64,000 bases of DNA from BPJU01 sp964425225 (GTDB taxonomy: Bacteria; Planctomycetota; Planctomycetia; Pirellulales; Pirellulaceae): assembly GCA_964425225.1 (NCBI GenBank), contig CAYRMD010000017.1:7133-71132 (forward strand), written 5' to 3'. Shown piece after piece: positions 53,688-63,238 of this stretch. The notes beneath the pieces were generated by a model that was not told the DNA's origin, did not search any database, and worked only from the letters and a program-made list of their open reading frames with translations. How positions within the stretch are numbered: the stretch's first letter is position 1; each line of letters begins with the position of its first letter. The translations under genes and the position numbers were made by a program.

Positions 53688-55202
53688 ATGGCACAGTACC
53701 GTAATGTACGATCACGCGAATCGCGCTTGCGCCCACCGGAAAGCGAGGCCCTTGATAAGGAGCGGCCTTTGAACAATGCAGGCAACGGGCGTCCCGAATC
53801 GGCGCCGCCGGAAAACGCTTGTTGGCGCGACGAGGAGGAGCCGTTGTCGTTGGCCGAAGAGATTGCCGACGAAATGAACCGCACCGGTCGGGTGCAATTA
53901 GACGAGCCGCAGATTCCCGAAGAAACGCTCAAGCAGAGCGGTTTGAAATTGGCGGATCTGCAAAAGATGAGCATGGCGGAGCTCTTGGAGGAAGCACGGA
54001 AAGACAAATTGGATACCCCAGCCGGCATGCGCAAGCAGGAATTGATCTTCGAGATCCTCAAGCATCGGCTGAAGGTCAACGGCTTGATGTATGGCGAGGG
54101 AACCTTGGAGATCTTGCCCGATGGATTCGGGTTCTTGCGCAGCCCGGATCATCATTACTTGTCGTGTCCGGACGACATTTACGTTTCTCCAAGTCAAATC
54201 CGCCGTTTTGCGTTGCAGACCGGGATGACGGTTTCCGGGCAGATTCGTCCGCCGAAAGAGAACGAGCGCTACTTTGCGTTGTTGCGGGTCGAGGCGATCA
54301 ACTATGAAGATCCGGAGAAAGCCTCGAGGATCATCCCCTTTGACAGCCTGACGCCGCTGCATCCGAATCAGCGGATCTTAATGGAGTATGATCCGCATGA
54401 TATTTCGACGCGCGTGGTGGACTTGATTGCCCCGATCGGTTTTGGCCAGCGTGGATTGATCGTCAGTCCGCCGCGGGCTGGTAAGACCATTCTCTTACAG
54501 AAAATGGCCCGCGCCGTACTCCATAACTACCCGGATGTGTATGTGATCATGTTATTGATCGACGAGCGTCCGGAGGAAGTAACGGACATGGAGCGCGAGG
54601 TGAAAGGCAAGCGGTGTGAGGTGATCAGCTCGACGTTCGACGAGCCGGCGTCGCGACATGTACAAGTCTCGCAGATGGTAATCGAAAAAGCCAAACGGCT
54701 GGTCGAATACGGTTGGGACGTGATAATCTTCCTGGATTCCATAACGCGTTTGGCGCGCGCCTGGAACACCGAGTGCCAGCAATCGGGTAAAACGCTGACC
54801 GGCGGTTTGGACGCCAATGCATTGCAGCAGCCCAAGCGCTTCTTCGGCTCGGCCCGCAAGGTCGAGGAAGGTGGCTCGCTGACGATCATTGCTACGGCGC
54901 TTGTGGATACCGGCAGCCGCATGGACGAGGTGATTTTCGAAGAGTTCAAGGGAACGGGTAATTCGGAGATTGTGTTGGACCGGCGCTTGGTGGACAAGCG
55001 GATCTGGCCGGCTATCGACATCAATCGAAGTGGCACGCGGCGCGAAGAGATTTTGATGGACCCCGAAGAGCACCGGCGGGTGTGTGTCTTGCGTCGCGTG
55101 TTGAACGAATTGAGTCCGTGGGATGCCATGGAGATGTTGGTAGCGCGGCTTCAAAAGACTCGTACTAACGCCGAGTTTCTCATGAGCATGAGCGTTCGCT
55201 AG
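53688..55202 (+). CDS. rho: Transcription termination factor Rho
   Basis: Hexameric RNA-dependent ATPase for transcription termination; 504 residues. After about 75 charged residues come the Rho N-terminal helical segment (LKLADLQKMSMAELLEEARK), the RNA-binding OB fold (GEGTLEILPDGFGFLRSPDHHYL, DDIYVSPSQIRRFALQTGMTVSG), Walker A SPPRAGKTILLQ, Walker B WDVIIFLDSITRLARA, the Q-loop region and the R-loop ALVDTGSRMDEVIFEEFKGTGN. ATG 53688 follows AAGGAG. ribH follows 28 bases later. Confidence 0.97.
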   Translation: MAQYRNVRSRESRLRPPESEALDKERPLNNAGNGRPESAPPENACWRDEEEPLSLAEEIADEMNRTGRVQLDEPQIPEETLKQSGLKLADLQKMSMAELLEEARKDKLDTPAGMRKQELIFEILKHRLKVNGLMYGEGTLEILPDGFGFLRSPDHHYLSCPDDIYVSPSQIRRFALQTGMTVSGQIRPPKENERYFALLRVEAINYEDPEKASRIIPFDSLTPLHPNQRILMEYDPHDISTRVVDLIAPIGFGQRGLIVSPPRAGKTILLQKMARAVLHNYPDVYVIMLLIDERPEEVTDMEREVKGKRCEVISSTFDEPASRHVQVSQMVIEKAKRLVEYGWDVIIFLDSITRLARAWNTECQQSGKTLTGGLDANALQQPKRFFGSARKVEEGGSLTIIATALVDTGSRMDEVIFEEFKGTGNSEIVLDRRLVDKRIWPAIDINRSGTRREEILMDPEEHRRVCVLRRVLNELSPWDAMEMLVARLQKTRTNAEFLMSMSVR

Positions 55203-55230
55203 TGCCCGTGCGTTTCGGGAGCTGATTCGC

Positions 55231-55725
55231 ATGGCGCAAAGCTGGGAAGGCCAATTGTGCTGGGTACCCCAAACGCGCTTTGCGATTGTTGTATCGCGTT
55301 ATCACGAGCACATCACGCGCCGGCTGCTGGATGCGGCGCGGCGCGTGTTGTTGGAAGCTGGTGTACCCGAGGATTGGATCGATACCGCTTGGGTTCCCGG
55401 TGCCTGGGAGTTGCCGGCTGCTGCCGCCGTGCTGGCCTTCAGCGGCCGCTATGCCGCCGTCCTCTGTTTAGGGGCCGTCATCCGAGGTGAAACCATGCAT
55501 GATCAGTATATCAACCTCCAGGTAAGTACCAGCTTAGGACACATCGCCTGGCAGGCCCGTGTCCCGGTGTTATTCGGGGTGCTTACGTGTCAAAGCCTCG
55601 AGCAAGCATTGCAACGTGCCGGGGGGGCCTCTGGCAATAAAGGTGCCGAATGTGCTGAAGCAGCACTACGCATGGTCGACCTTTTCGCCCAATGGCGCCA
55701 GCAAGGGATCTGGCCTTGTTCATAG
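55231..55725 (+). CDS. ribH: 6,7-dimethyl-8-ribityllumazine synthase
   Basis: Penultimate enzyme of riboflavin synthesis, forming the lumazine. The 164-residue protein has RFAIVVSRYHEHITRRLLDAA, WVPGAWELPAAAAVL, LGAVIRGETMHDQYI with the catalytic His, VPVLFGVLTCQSLEQALQRAGG and NKGAECAEAALRMVDL. It lies close behind rho and faces nusB; in many bacteria ribH and nusB are adjacent and co-directional, so here adjacency is kept but orientation is reversed. Confidence 0.95.
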   Translation: MAQSWEGQLCWVPQTRFAIVVSRYHEHITRRLLDAARRVLLEAGVPEDWIDTAWVPGAWELPAAAAVLAFSGRYAAVLCLGAVIRGETMHDQYINLQVSTSLGHIAWQARVPVLFGVLTCQSLEQALQRAGGASGNKGAECAEAALRMVDLFAQWRQQGIWPCS

Positions 55726-55866
55726 TGCGCCCGCTACGGCTATCCGTCGCCTGTTTTTCGGCTGGATTTTGGACGCCTATTACCGTGTGGCTAGCATGGT
55801 ACTACAGGTGCTGGCAAACACGTAACTAGACCGTATGCCCCAGTCAAGCTGCTTTCCGGCGGTCGC

Positions 55867-56298
55867 CTAGCCAGAACCATCTCCGGACGAGTCGCTTCGG
55901 TATTGTTTGAGTAATCGATCGAGAATCCCGTTAACAAATGAAGGGGATTGTGCACCACCGTAGCGCTTGGCCAACTCAACCGCCTCGTTAATGGCTACTT
56001 GGCCTGGCATATTTGTGTAAAGAATCTCAAAAGCGCCGATTCGCAAAATATTGCGGTCGATTACCGCCATGCGCTCCAGCGTCCAATGTTCGGCCGCCTG
56101 GCGGAGTACCGCGTCGATTTCTGTGCGATTGCGGCGCACGCCGATAATCAAAAATCGGGCAAATTCGATCAAGCGGACGTCACGACCCAAGCGATTCGCC
56201 AGAAACTCGTCGACTGCTTCGGCTGAACGAGTCGGATTTAAGTCTTCTTCGTAAAGCAGTTGTAAAGCTACTTCCCGGGCTCGGCTGCGGCGACGCAT
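55867..56298 (-). CDS. nusB: Transcription antitermination factor NusB
   Basis: Small all-helical factor (143 residues) that binds boxA RNA with S10 during rRNA antitermination. It begins MRRRSRAREVALQLLYEEDLNP and has IEFARFLIIGVRRNRTEIDAVLRQAAEHWTLERMAVIDRNILRIGAFEIL and PGQVAINEAVELAKRYGGAQSPSFVNGILDRL. The basic start matches the arginine-rich RNA-binding N-terminus of the family. Convergent with ribH, 141 bp apart; no strong terminator hairpin is seen between them. Confidence 0.95.
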   Translation of the reverse strand: MRRRSRAREVALQLLYEEDLNPTRSAEAVDEFLANRLGRDVRLIEFARFLIIGVRRNRTEIDAVLRQAAEHWTLERMAVIDRNILRIGAFEILYTNMPGQVAINEAVELAKRYGGAQSPSFVNGILDRLLKQYRSDSSGDGSG

Positions 56299-56681
56299 AG
56301 GCCCCTGCTTCTCTTGTTGAGGACAACGACCTGTCCATTACGAACGGGATCGCTTTCAGACACGCCGACAGCCAGTTGCGCCCGTCGCCCGAAATATCGA
56401 CAATTCCCCACCTCGAAGCAAATCGAGCCGTTATCGATATACTCCAAACGCGGCAGAGCCACGGTTAGTCGCAACTGTCGGCCTTTTGAAAGCCCCGCTT
56501 TCTTTTGTAGTCTACCTAACGACTGGCTATCTTCCAAAGGGAACCCTCTGTGTTCTTTTGCTCTTTAGCAGTTGTTGTATGCTGACCGGGGGTGTGTGCC
56601 TCTTGATTGTAGGTAATTTGTTCGCGCTGAGTACTCCGTTGGAATGCGTGTTCGGCATTTGCGATTTCGTAGGCGTGAGGA

Positions 56682-56945
56682 TTTAACGCAAACGAGCAAA
56701 GGGACGGTAAAACAGACACTTGGCAAGATCGGGTAGCGGCTGGATCACGTATTTCTCGCACAACCCTGGTGGTTTTGGTGAAACTAGCTAACCCGAACCG
56801 TGGCATTATCATCACTGGGTGCCCAGGGAGAGGCTTAGGCAAAAAATGGTCCTTTCCTCACCGGCAGCGGGGGGCCAGCTTACCTAGTGTTTCCTCTGCG
56901 CCGCTGCGTCCCTGCGTTAAAAAACTTTTCCCGTACAAACGTGAC
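56682..56945 (-). repeat. Dispersed 260-bp repeat, copy 2
   Basis: The reverse complement aligns end to end with 1746-2007 (same order of short conserved blocks, including the GCAGCGGCGCAGAGGAAA core, CGCTGCCGG, TTGCCTAAG and CGATCTTGCC). Length 264 bp against 262 bp. Diverged, no transposase, no target duplication that I can see. Confidence 0.8.
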
Positions 56946-57074
56946 GCACACACAGACCCGCGGAGTTGCGACCGCTTTGTGCTGCCTTGCTCGACTGACA
57001 TTGCACGAAGGTACCACGCCCCGCCATCATAATTCGGAGGTTCGACCGCGCGATTTGCGGTTTCGGCCCTGAGT

Positions 57075-57278
57075 GTGACGTGGACTTGCGGTACCGACCG
57101 GCTTTTTGAAGCTTGCCGACTGCATCGGTCGTCGAGGCTCAAGTTGGCCGTGACCCCTGCTGACGCTCATGGTCGTAGCATAAAATCAATGAAATGGTTT
57201 GCCGCAACCGACAGTGACACGCGCCGCATCTTGGCCAATTGGCCGGATGTGGAATGGATCCCGGATGGCAGCGTTTAA
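57075..57278 (+). CDS. Possible small protein upstream of ftsY
   Basis: A 67-codon frame (GTG 57075) ending 25 bp before ftsY. Its last 29 codons, from an internal ATG at 57189 (MKWFAATDSDTRRILANW, then PDVEWIPDGSV), look more protein-like than the first part. There is no clear ribosome site and no recognised family; it could be a fragment or chance. Confidence 0.25.
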   Translation: MTWTCGTDRLFEACRLHRSSRLKLAVTPADAHGRSIKSMKWFAATDSDTRRILANWPDVEWIPDGSV

Positions 57279-57303
57279 GGGGCGAACATATTAAGGCGTA
57301 AAC

Positions 57304-58314
57304 ATGGGATGGTTTTGGAATAAGTCGCAAGATGCAGCTTCGCCTAACGTGCGAACGGATAATACAGCATCGGAAGTCGAGACGAATAGTGACGCTACTC
57401 CGCGCAGTTGGTGGCAGCGATTGCGCGAAGGGCTGAAGCGAACCTCGGATTTACTGCGTACCGATATTCGCGATCTTTTGGCACGACGTGACGGCCAACT
57501 GGTCGATCATTTGCTAGACGACCTGTATATCATCTTGCTTCGAACCGACATGGGCCCAGCGGCGGCTCGAGAAGCTTGCAATCGAATCGCTGAACAGTAT
57601 CGGGGCCGGCTGGTGCACTTGGATGAGTTGTTAGCATCGGTCAAGGCTACGTTTTTGGAGCGGCTGCGTCGGGAGGCTGTCGAATTGCGAATGGCCGCTT
57701 CAGGTCCTACGGTAATTTTGGTAGTGGGTGTAAACGGCTCGGGTAAAACGACCTCGATTGCCAAACTAGCCTACATGCTCCAAAAACGCGGCCTGACTGT
57801 GGTGCTCGGGGCAGGGGACACTTTCCGCGCTGCTGCCGTCGAACAGCTCAAGGTTTGGGCCGAACGCTTAGCAGTGCCCATCGTTACGGGAGCCTCCGGG
57901 AGCGATCCGGCCAGTGTGGCACACCGTGCTGTTTCTCAGGCGATCCAAACCAATGCCAACGTCTGCATTATCGACACCGCCGGTCGACTGCAAACGCAAG
58001 TGAATCTCATGGAACAATTGAAAAAAATTCGACGCGTCATTCAGAAACAACTCCCGGAAGCTCCTCATGAGGTCCTCTTGGTGCTGGATGCGACTGCAGG
58101 ACAAAACGGTATCAGTCAAGCCAAGGGCTTTTCCGATGCGGCTGGGTGCACCGGTATCATCTTGGCTAAGCTCGATGGCACAGCTAAAGGCGGCGTAATT
58201 CTGCCGATTCAAGAGCGATTCAAGATCCCGGTGAAATTCGTCGGCGTTGGTGAAAAGCTGGAAGACCTAGTTGAATTCGACCCGGTTCAATTTGTCGAAG
58301 GGCTATTCAATTGA
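57304..58314 (+). CDS. ftsY: Signal recognition particle receptor FtsY
   Basis: SRP receptor GTPase that docks ribosome-SRP complexes at the membrane; 336 residues. A short acidic N-terminal region is followed by the NG domain: LLRTDIRDLLARRDGQLVDHLLDDLYIILLRTDMG, G1 GVNGSGKTTSIAKLA, ADTFRAAA-type GDTFRAAAVEQLKVWAE, G3 DTAGRLQ, and the G4/G5 region LAKLDGTAKGG with VKFVGVGEKLEDL. ATG 57304 follows AAGG. The long A domain of the E. coli protein is absent, as in many bacteria. Confidence 0.96.
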   Translation: MGWFWNKSQDAASPNVRTDNTASEVETNSDATPRSWWQRLREGLKRTSDLLRTDIRDLLARRDGQLVDHLLDDLYIILLRTDMGPAAAREACNRIAEQYRGRLVHLDELLASVKATFLERLRREAVELRMAASGPTVILVVGVNGSGKTTSIAKLAYMLQKRGLTVVLGAGDTFRAAAVEQLKVWAERLAVPIVTGASGSDPASVAHRAVSQAIQTNANVCIIDTAGRLQTQVNLMEQLKKIRRVIQKQLPEAPHEVLLVLDATAGQNGISQAKGFSDAAGCTGIILAKLDGTAKGGVILPIQERFKIPVKFVGVGEKLEDLVEFDPVQFVEGLFN

Positions 58315-58993
58315 CGCTGCTGGCTACCGTACGCGCCGTGCAGGCAGCGGAAGCTGCAGCACGGTGCCCGGTGTAGACGCCCAAGGCGATTCTAACCTGT
58401 GACCGTTATCAGCTCGTGGATTTGTAGCGGCCCCATGGCGAATCGATTGTGCCCGAGTGCACCATCGTAGCCTCTTGCCGTGACCACTTCTTTGTTCCAC
58501 CAGTGCGCCCGATCGGTGATTGAGTCTGGTTTACCGCAGTCGTGGAACGTTGCAAGGCAACACACGCCGGTTCTTTGGCGATAATGTGGCCCGTGCTTGC
58601 GTGGCTTGCCATCTACAACCGCACGGGCGAAATGATCACCCCCTAACCGCAGGCGAATCGCCTATTTGAAGCGAAGGGAAATCAGGTCCACTCGGTGTTT
58701 GACTAAGGCTAATACGCTCGGTATATTAATGGCGCCTTTTATTTCATTGTGGCTGCCTTGGGTACGGTTTTTCGTTTACGGCAGAGACATCTATGTGGGG
58801 GTGCTGGGGAAACGGCTGGTGCTGTTCTCGGACGCTCGAGCCTAAAGTCATCGCATCGTCTGTTCAAACGAAAACCAAGAATCGTCGTTCTTTTTCGCTG
58901 GATTGTGCCCCACTTCTAGGGAGCCGGGTATGGTTACTCAAATTCTTTGTTTCTCAGGGAGCTGTAGTTCGGCGGGGCCGCTCGTGCGGTCAG
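58315..58993. other. Gap with structured elements before the DUF1559 gene
   Basis: About 680 bp. A hairpin near 58337-58363 pairs GTGC/GCAC and GCAGC/GCTGC around a GGAA loop just after ftsY. A second element pairs GCCCGTGC (58589-58596) with GCACGGGC (58621-58628) and holds a nested TGGC-tt-GCCA in its loop. A promoter lies at 58699-58727. No gene is recognised. Confidence 0.45.
58699..58727 (+). promoter_or_regulatory. Promoter for the DUF1559 gene
   Basis: TTGACT (58699-58704), a 17-base spacer and TATATT (58722-58727): close to the sigma-70 consensus. Transcription would begin near 58735, leaving a leader of about 260 bases. Confidence 0.6.
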
Positions 58994-60037
58994 ATGAGCA
59001 AGATGGGATTTACGTTAGTAGAGCTTTTGGTTGTTATCGCCATTATCGGAATTCTGGTTGCGTTACTTTTGCCGGCGGTTCAGGCAGCACGTGAAGCCGC
59101 ACGCCGCACACAATGTTCAAATAACTTGAAACAGCTCGGCTTGGCCCTGCACAACTATCATGATGTTCATCGTGTGCTTCCAGCTCGATCCGGAGGTACA
59201 AGCACCAGCAATATGATGCTCTCCGGATTTGTCGCCATGTTGCCGTATCTTGAGCATTCGCCGCTCCATGATCGGATCGCTGGAGGCGATCCGGCTGCGG
59301 GAATTCCACCTTGGGGACCAGGTACCAGTGTGAATTGGGCGGTTTGGAACGTGAAGATTCCTACCTTGATTTGTCCCTCGGACGCCGCAGGGTTCGCCGA
59401 TCCAGTCGGTTTCTTTTCCCTGAACAACTACTGTTTTTCAGGGGGCGACGATTATGTGAACATGAATGGCACCAACCGAGCTAACACGCGTGGAATGTTT
59501 GGTAGGGGGTTTTGGTTCGGGTTCCACGATGTGCTGGATGGTTTGAGCAATACGATAGCCATGGGCGAGCGATTACGGCAGGGTAACACGGGGTATGCCA
59601 CCGTCGGATCACGCCAAATGGACCATCGTTTGGCATATGGTACGATTCCGGGACTTATGAATAGCCCGCCGATTGTGGCACGGTCAATCACGGACGGGCG
59701 CTTTTTCTTGGCAGGAACCAGAGTTATCCGTCGATTCGGTTTTCGCTGGTATCGCGGACATTGCCGTTTTACCGCGTTCAACACTGTGATTCCTCCCAAT
59801 GGTCCGACGGTGGAAGATCCGAATGACATTGACAGTGGCGTTTATCCGCCGAGTAGTCATCACCCGCAAGGAGTCGTCGTGGTTATGGGAGACGGCTCAG
59901 TGCGATTCATCCAGAACAATATCGACACGGGTAACTTGGGTATTGCGCAGGCTAACACCTATCGCGGTCCGAGCAACTACGGGGTGTGGGGCGCTATGGG
60001 ATCGAAGCTGAATCAAGACATCGTGACGCTCGAGTAA
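58994..60037 (+). CDS. DUF1559 prepilin-like protein
   Basis: Type IV prepilin-like exported protein typical of planctomycetes, 347 residues from ATG 58994. It has the prepilin cleavage motif KMG-FTLVELLVVIAIIGILVALLLPAVQAAREAARR, then SNNLKQLGLALHNYHD, ICPSD, GLSNTIAMGERL and the C-terminal H-x-GGxxVxMGDGSVRF-type block (HPQGVVVVMGDGSVRFIQ). The frame stays open 67 codons upstream, but the conserved start is at MSKMG. Planctomycetes carry many DUF1559 paralogues; their surface role is undefined. A transthyretin-like lipoprotein gene follows, the usual partner. Confidence 0.93.
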   Translation: MSKMGFTLVELLVVIAIIGILVALLLPAVQAAREAARRTQCSNNLKQLGLALHNYHDVHRVLPARSGGTSTSNMMLSGFVAMLPYLEHSPLHDRIAGGDPAAGIPPWGPGTSVNWAVWNVKIPTLICPSDAAGFADPVGFFSLNNYCFSGGDDYVNMNGTNRANTRGMFGRGFWFGFHDVLDGLSNTIAMGERLRQGNTGYATVGSRQMDHRLAYGTIPGLMNSPPIVARSITDGRFFLAGTRVIRRFGFRWYRGHCRFTAFNTVIPPNGPTVEDPNDIDSGVYPPSSHHPQGVVVVMGDGSVRFIQNNIDTGNLGIAQANTYRGPSNYGVWGAMGSKLNQDIVTLE

Positions 60038-60212
60038 CGTGCGGTGGGATTTTGGCTCCAGGAAATTCGACTGTCTTTTGTAGGCCCTGGGCTTACTAAT
60101 TAGCGTTCCGTTGCTGTGGGTTAGCATTACTTTCGGTGTGCTTTCCTGACGTTGTGGAGATTCGGTGAGGAAGCTGGACTGTTATGTGTGGTCGTCTGGC
60201 GTTAGGTGGTGT

Positions 60213-60692
60213 ATGAGCCGTGTACCTTTGAGGGCGAGACAATCGGCTGGTTTGAAGCTCGTACCCGTTCTCGTTATAACGGTATGCGCGCTTTCCATCG
60301 GGTGCCTGGGCCGCCGGGCGTCTGAAGACCAGCCTCGCACCTATCCGGTTACCGGAGTGGTTCGATATCAGGGCCAGCCCGTGGAAGGAGCGATCGTAAC
60401 ATTTATCGGCGAAAAGCATAGCGCCACGGGTAGAACCGATGCCGCGGGTAAATATCGACTGACGACGTTCACTCGCGATGATGGCGCCGTGCCGGGTGAG
60501 TACCGTGTGATCATCAGCAAGTTTGAGTCTGGTCCGTTGCAAGACGACGAGGCGAACGAACCGTCGGGCGATGAGCCGACACCTCCGGTGGCGCGTTCGC
60601 TTCTTCCGGATGAATATGCGAATCCCGAAACGTCCTTGTTGCGAGCCAAAGTCTTAGCACAAGACAACGAGTTTGACTTTGATTTGAAGTAG
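60213..60692 (+). CDS. Small lipoprotein with transthyretin/carboxypeptidase-regulatory-like domain
   Basis: A 159-residue exported lipoprotein: signal peptide with lipobox LSIGC, then a beta-sandwich YPVTGVVRYQGQPVEGAIVTFIGEKHSATGRTDAAGKYRLTTF and DGAVPGEYRVIISKFE, ending in an acidic region. ATG 60213 follows AGGTGG; the frame stays open to GTG 60165. Such proteins regularly accompany DUF1559 genes in planctomycetes, and the 175-bp spacing here fits one transcript. Confidence 0.85.
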   Translation: MSRVPLRARQSAGLKLVPVLVITVCALSIGCLGRRASEDQPRTYPVTGVVRYQGQPVEGAIVTFIGEKHSATGRTDAAGKYRLTTFTRDDGAVPGEYRVIISKFESGPLQDDEANEPSGDEPTPPVARSLLPDEYANPETSLLRAKVLAQDNEFDFDLK

Positions 60693-61114
60693 GCCTGTTG
60701 TTCCGGGGCTCTATGCGGGAGCTCTGAAACGACGGGCGGTCCGTTCACCCGTGGTGATTTGCCTTAAGGTAGGCTCGATCGAGTTGCCGCGGGTGTGATC
60801 ACGCTTTAGGCAGGTTCGCTACGTTTCCAGGCATTCGCTTCGGAGCCCACTTGGCGTTTGATAGATTCCAAATCTATTCAATGTTTTACTGCGCTTGCAG
60901 TTAAGTGTTCGTTTCTGTTCTGCCGTAACGGCTTCTGGCACGAAGCTTGCTTACGCTCGGTATAAAAGCGTGTCCTACTGTGGGCCCTGTAGGGACGTAG
61001 CCTTAACGAACCTTGCTGCCTGACCGTTGGATGTCCGCGAGTTCTATCCACGCAGGCGGAGATTAGGTCGGTACGCGCCCAGGTGACAGAGTCTATCAAG
61101 AAGTGGGATAGCCA
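60693..61114. other. Upstream region of amt
   Basis: About 420 bp containing the sigma-54 promoter; otherwise no gene. Enhancer sites for an NtrC-type activator were not identified. Confidence 0.45.
60936..60952 (+). promoter_or_regulatory. Sigma-54 promoter upstream of amt-glnK
   Basis: TGGCACG (60936-60942), four bases, TTGCTT (60947-60952): a full match to the -24/-12 consensus with invariant GG and GC at correct spacing. The start site would be near 60963, 150 bases before amt. Nitrogen-regulated amt and glnK genes are classic sigma-54 targets. Confidence 0.8.
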
Positions 61115-62722
61115 ATGATTGTACATCGACTGTTACTGCGACTCTTCGTTGGACGAGCGGCTTGCTTAGCTTTGGCGAGTGGACGGACAAGTTTTCTGCT
61201 AGGACTCGTCGTAGGACTGTTAGGACCCCTGGTTTGCACCCCCGTGGTTGCCCTCGCTGAGGAAAACAGTGCGCTGTTGGATACCCAGGTGTTGGCCTCA
61301 CCCGAATCGCTTTTATCCGAGGCGCCTTCCGTTGCACCTGCGACCTCCGTTACAGCACAAACGATTAACGAATCAGCCGAATCGGCGACCCAAACGGACG
61401 TGGATGCTCTGTGGACGTGTCTGGCTGCCTTCTTGGTGTTTTTCATGCAGGCTGGATTTGCGATGGTGGAAACGGGATTTACGCGTGCCAAGAACGCGTG
61501 CAACATCCTCATGAAAAATACCATGGACTTTGCCATTGGAAGTATCGTTTTCTGGATGGTCGGTTTTGGTCTGATGTTCGGAGCAAGCAATGGATGGTTC
61601 GGGAAAACAAACTTTTTCTATGATGCTCCGGACAACTTCCACTGGGCTTTTCTCATTTTCCAGACGGTGTTTTGTGCGACTGCTGCCACCATCGTTAGTG
61701 GTGCGATGGCGGAAAGAACGAAGTTTGTGGCTTACCTTATTTATTCGGCAGTGATTAGTGCCTTGATCTACCCGGTGTACGGGTCCTGGGCTTGGGGAGG
61801 GCTAGGCGACGGGGGAGGGTGGCTCGAAGGTGGCGACGGCTCGTTGCTGGAGCGGCTTGCCGGAACTGGTGCGGCCTTTCACGACTTCGCAGGCTCGACG
61901 GTGGTGCACTCGATTGGCGGTTGGTGTGCATTGGCCGGCGCGTTGGTGATCGGTCCGCGTTTGGGCAAGTACGGTAAAGACGGGCGCATTCACGCCATTC
62001 CGGGGCACAACATTCCACTGGCTGCTTTGGGCGTATTTATACTTTGGCTCGGCTGGTTTGGCTTTAATCCGGGCAGTACCACCGCAGTCAAAGGCGGCGA
62101 CTTTGCCTACATTGCAGTGACGACGAACCTGGCTGCTGCTGCCGGCGCCGTGGGTGCGATGGTGACGTCTTGGGTGCTTTTCAAAAAGCCTGATGTCTCT
62201 TTTACCCTCAACGGTGCTCTTGCTGGTCTTGTGGCAATTACGGCTGGATGCGATGTTTTGAGTCCCGCGTTCGCGCTGTTGACAGGTCTGGCCGCTGGAG
62301 CGCTAGTGGTCGTCGCGGTGCTCTTCTTTGATCGGATTCGCGTCGATGATCCTGTTGGGGCCATTTCGGTACACGCTGTTTGTGGTCTGTGGGGTACACT
62401 GGCAGTCGGGTTATTTGCCACCGAGAGCGGCTGGCTGACTACTGGCTCGGCCACCCAATTCTTGGCTCAGCTGGTCGGCGTTCTTGCGGCTTTCCTGTGG
62501 GCCTTTCCTACAGCGCTGGTTCTGTTCCTTACGTTGAAAGCAACCGTAGGTTTACGCGTGAGCGAAGCGGAAGAACTCGAAGGCCTCGATCTGCATGAGC
62601 ATGGCATGCATGCGTATCCACCGTCTCTGGTGGCGGAGGGCATTCCGGGACAGGTCGTTCCCGGCGCCGCAGTTGCCCGAGCTGCTCCGACGGTGGCGAC
62701 CGAAGCGGCCTATGAAAGTTAA
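61115..62722 (+). CDS. amt: Ammonium transporter
   Basis: Eleven-helix Amt/Mep/Rh ammonium channel. The 535-residue protein has a signal peptide and a 60-residue Ser/Thr/Ala-rich segment before the core, then AFLVFFMQAGFAMVETGFTRAKNACNILMKN, the twin pore histidines in DFAGSTVVHSIGG and GAISVHAVCGLWG, and GFNPGSTTAVKG. The cytoplasmic tail (LKATVGLRVSEAEELEGLDLHEHGMHAYP) is the usual site contacted by PII. glnK follows 516 bp downstream in the same direction, and a sigma-54 promoter precedes it. Confidence 0.96.
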   Translation: MIVHRLLLRLFVGRAACLALASGRTSFLLGLVVGLLGPLVCTPVVALAEENSALLDTQVLASPESLLSEAPSVAPATSVTAQTINESAESATQTDVDALWTCLAAFLVFFMQAGFAMVETGFTRAKNACNILMKNTMDFAIGSIVFWMVGFGLMFGASNGWFGKTNFFYDAPDNFHWAFLIFQTVFCATAATIVSGAMAERTKFVAYLIYSAVISALIYPVYGSWAWGGLGDGGGWLEGGDGSLLERLAGTGAAFHDFAGSTVVHSIGGWCALAGALVIGPRLGKYGKDGRIHAIPGHNIPLAALGVFILWLGWFGFNPGSTTAVKGGDFAYIAVTTNLAAAAGAVGAMVTSWVLFKKPDVSFTLNGALAGLVAITAGCDVLSPAFALLTGLAAGALVVVAVLFFDRIRVDDPVGAISVHAVCGLWGTLAVGLFATESGWLTTGSATQFLAQLVGVLAAFLWAFPTALVLFLTLKATVGLRVSEAEELEGLDLHEHGMHAYPPSLVAEGIPGQVVPGAAVARAAPTVATEAAYES

Positions 62723-63238
62723 CAGCCAACCGAGCTGTATCGCTTCGAAATGGCCTGGGCCTGATGCCCAGTCTGTGCGCCTCGGTCGGCCATTGGGCAT
62801 TCCCTTCGGCTCTTGCCTGGGCCAGAAGGATTCCCCGAAGGTCCGGCAGGCGTCCGCCTCGTCTGCCGGGCCGGAGGGGGATTATAAGCTCGATTTCTCC
62901 GAGCTAATCTTCAAAGTTCTTTTGCTGTGTGCGATGTTCCAAATGCTAAAACCGTCTTGGCGATGGGGTGAAGCTCTACGGTATCATGCGAGCAATGCGG
63001 TTTACGATACCGAACTGTTGAGGGGACCTATCCAGCGGTTTGCTCTTGATTTGCTTGTTCGGCCTTGTGGTTCTAAGAGCCCCGGGCTAGATTCACAACG
63101 TAGTAGCAGTGATTGGTCCGACACGCAGGGTTTTGTCAAGCAAAGGAAACTTTCTTGACGCGATCTGCGTAATACGTCGCAGAGTGCTGCATGACGATGT
63201 AGTCGTGACTCGGTGCGGAAGAAACAGGAGCACGCACC
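62723..63238. other. Gap between amt and glnK
   Basis: About 516 bp. A hairpin CTGGGC-ctgat-GCCCAG lies near 62755-62771, and CCGGCAG pairs with CTGCCGG near 62841-62868. Either may attenuate readthrough from amt. No separate sigma-54 site is seen before glnK and no gene is recognised. Confidence 0.4.

Larger units (their letters stand above)
56299..57303. other. Gap between divergent nusB and ftsY
   Basis: About 1 kb. The centre is taken by copy 2 of the dispersed repeat (56682-56945). A short frame at 57075-57278 precedes ftsY and is listed separately. No RNA gene is recognised. Confidence 0.45.

Noticed and set aside
63160..63238. Second sigma-54 promoter directly before glnK
   Set aside because: No TGGCA-N-TTGC pattern with correct spacing; glnK may rely on readthrough from amt.
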